From positions 1 to 6,793 of the forward strand of contig JAXHUH010000152.1 in NCBI GenBank assembly GCA_034211175.1: a stretch of DNA of 6,793 bases, read 5' to 3'. This DNA comes from JAXHUH01 sp034211175 (GTDB lineage Bacteria > Actinomycetota > Acidimicrobiia > Acidimicrobiales > CAIXPF01). Below, in pieces: positions 6,125-6,793 of this stretch. Within the stretch, counting starts at the first letter, position 1. Each line of letters starts with the position of its first letter. The position numbers and the translations under genes are program-made. The notes under the pieces are model-generated. The model made no database searches. It was not told where the DNA came from and saw nothing but the letters and a program-made list of their open reading frames with translations.

Positions 6125-6567
6125 TGAGTCCCTCCGACCACCAGCTCGAGGACCTGTACGCCAAGGCCGAGACCGTGTTGTTCTTCGGCCACGAGGACTT
6201 CGGGATCGTTCCCGTTGAGGCGGCCACCTTCGGCACGCCCGTGTGTGCGCTCGGCGTCGGTGGAGTGACCGACACCGTCGTCGATGGCGTCGATGGCGTC
6301 ACCTTCCCTCGCAGCGACCCGGACGATGCGATGCGCGCCCTCCAGCGGTGCCTCGCCACGGACTGGGACCACGAAGCGATCGGCCGACGCTCGGCGCACT
6401 TCTCGGTCGAGTGCTTCCTCGAGCGAGCGGGCGCGTGGATCCGCGACGCGGCACACGCACGCGAGCTCGATATCGACATCGACGAAAGGGCCGCAGAACG
6501 TCTGGGCTTCGGCGCGAGCCGGATTCCGGATAGGAACGGAACGAGCGGGGGACGGCTTTCACGGTGA
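6121..6567 (+). pseudogene. GT4 glycosyltransferase, C-terminal remnant
   Basis: About 148 residues of the donor-binding domain of a GT4 glycosyltransferase similar to WbaZ/mannosyltransferase-type enzymes. Visible are LEDLYAKAETVLFFG, then HEDFGIVPVEAATFGTPV with an intact E-x7-E pair, and GVGGVTDTVVDGVDGVTF. The C-terminal helix region contains FSVECFLERAGAWI. A 9-bp tandem duplication (GTCGATGGC at 6280-6288 and 6289-6297) encodes the Val-Asp-Gly repeat. The N-terminal acceptor domain and first Rossmann half (roughly 200 residues) are missing: upstream of 6121 the same frame stays open to about 5707 but is antisense to the nucleotidyltransferase and unlike any glycosyltransferase. The stop overlaps the next gene start (GTGA 6564-6567), preserving an ancestral operon order. 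Almost certainly non-functional as it stands. Confidence 0.8.
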
Positions 6568-6672
6568 CTGAGATCAGCGTCATCATTCCGACATTCAGGC
6601 GCCCTGATGGTTGCCGCGATGTCCTCTTCGACCTCACGTCACAGGTCAGCGCACCCGAGTTTGAGGTGATCT
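6564..6672 (+). pseudogene. GT2 glycosyltransferase, N-terminal fragment, interrupted
   Basis: Starts at GTG 6564, overlapping the preceding stop, with GGGGGA at 6547-6552 as a possible ribosome binding site. The first residues, TEISVIIPTFRRPDGCRDVL, are the classic beginning of a GT2 (GT-A fold) glycosyltransferase, and EFEVI (32-36) is the start of the strand that normally leads into an acidic DDGS-type motif. Instead the frame continues as WLFGSERGGW and stops at 6729-6731, giving 55 codons where the family has about 250-300. Similarity ends at about 6672, immediately before a GGCTCTTCGG motif, which suggests an insertion there. The rest of the gene should lie beyond the right edge if this is a simple insertion. 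Confidence 0.7.
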
Positions 6673-6793
6673 GGCTCTTCGGATCTGAGCGGGGTGGGTG
6701 GCGTGCGGTGACGTCGACCGGGGGCGGTTGAGGGGTCCGCGAACGAGAACAGGGGCTCAACGAATCTGGAGGTGTCTTACGTCAACCGGATCC
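6673..6793 (+). mobile_element. Probable left end of an ISL3-like insertion sequence (partial)
   Basis: GGCTCTTCGG at 6673-6682 resembles, from memory, the terminal inverted repeat start of actinobacterial ISL3-family elements (GGCTCTTCCG in IS31831/IS13869). It falls exactly where the GT2 reading frame loses its family pattern. About 85 bases further on is GGAGG (6768-6772), followed at the edge by an open frame that could read VSYVNRI from GTG 6772, possibly the beginning of a transposase. That GTG overlaps the GGAGG, so the true start may lie outside the window. The other terminus, target duplication and transposase body are not in view, so the family call rests on a 10-base motif plus context. 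Confidence 0.45.

Noticed and set aside
63..6682. Intact composite transposon carrying the glycan cluster
   Set aside because: The two IS-like termini are in the same orientation, no transposase body is present in the window and no matching outer ends are visible. Only the weaker observation of similar motifs is kept.

Overview
The window is GC-rich bacterial DNA with tightly packed genes: four consecutive gene boundaries are 4-bp stop/start overlaps (ATGA or GTGA) or a 3-bp gap, starts are often GTG, and third codon positions are strongly G/C. This suggests an actinomycete-type organism (Actinomycetota). An Acidimicrobiia-like member is possible, but the sequence alone does not settle it. 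All recognisable genes belong to surface-polysaccharide or glycoconjugate biosynthesis.

Layout: positions 1-624 hold no gene I can support. They contain a strong compound inverted repeat at the left edge (4-67), a less GC-rich leader, and an Ala/Thr/Gly-rich stretch (376-624) that is open in the sugar transferase frame but lacks normal codon-position bias. From 625 to 5517 an intact five-gene plus-strand operon runs: membrane phosphoglycosyl transferase, left-handed beta-helix N-acyltransferase, Gfo/Idh/MocA dehydrogenase, DegT-family PLP aminotransferase, and GT4 glycosyltransferase. The middle three match the classic dehydrogenase/aminotransferase/acetyltransferase trio (WbpB/E/D, also called WlbA/C/B) that converts a UDP-HexNAc-type nucleotide sugar to a 3-acetamido derivative. 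The first gene would load the first sugar phosphate onto the polyprenyl carrier and the last would extend it. The product sugar is inferred from family logic, not proven.

From 5518 to the right edge the locus is broken. A 150-bp convergent intergenic region with two stem-loops leads into the C-terminal part of a minus-strand nucleotidyltransferase (sugar-1-phosphate NTP transferase with a hexapeptide tail, 5668 to about 6120). It abuts, within a few bases, the C-terminal part of a plus-strand GT4 glycosyltransferase (about 6121-6567). Both lack their N-terminal halves, as expected if one deletion removed the middle of a divergent gene pair, or if an assembly joined two loci. A GT2 glycosyltransferase then starts with a GTGA overlap at 6564. 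Its similarity stops after about 36 residues, exactly where a GGCTCTTCGG motif begins (6673), which resembles the terminus of ISL3-family insertion sequences. The right edge therefore probably lies in the leader of an IS element that interrupted the glycosyltransferase.

No RNA gene, CRISPR array or defence system is visible. The most informative part of the window is the decay or rearrangement at 6100-6793, not a new enzyme system.
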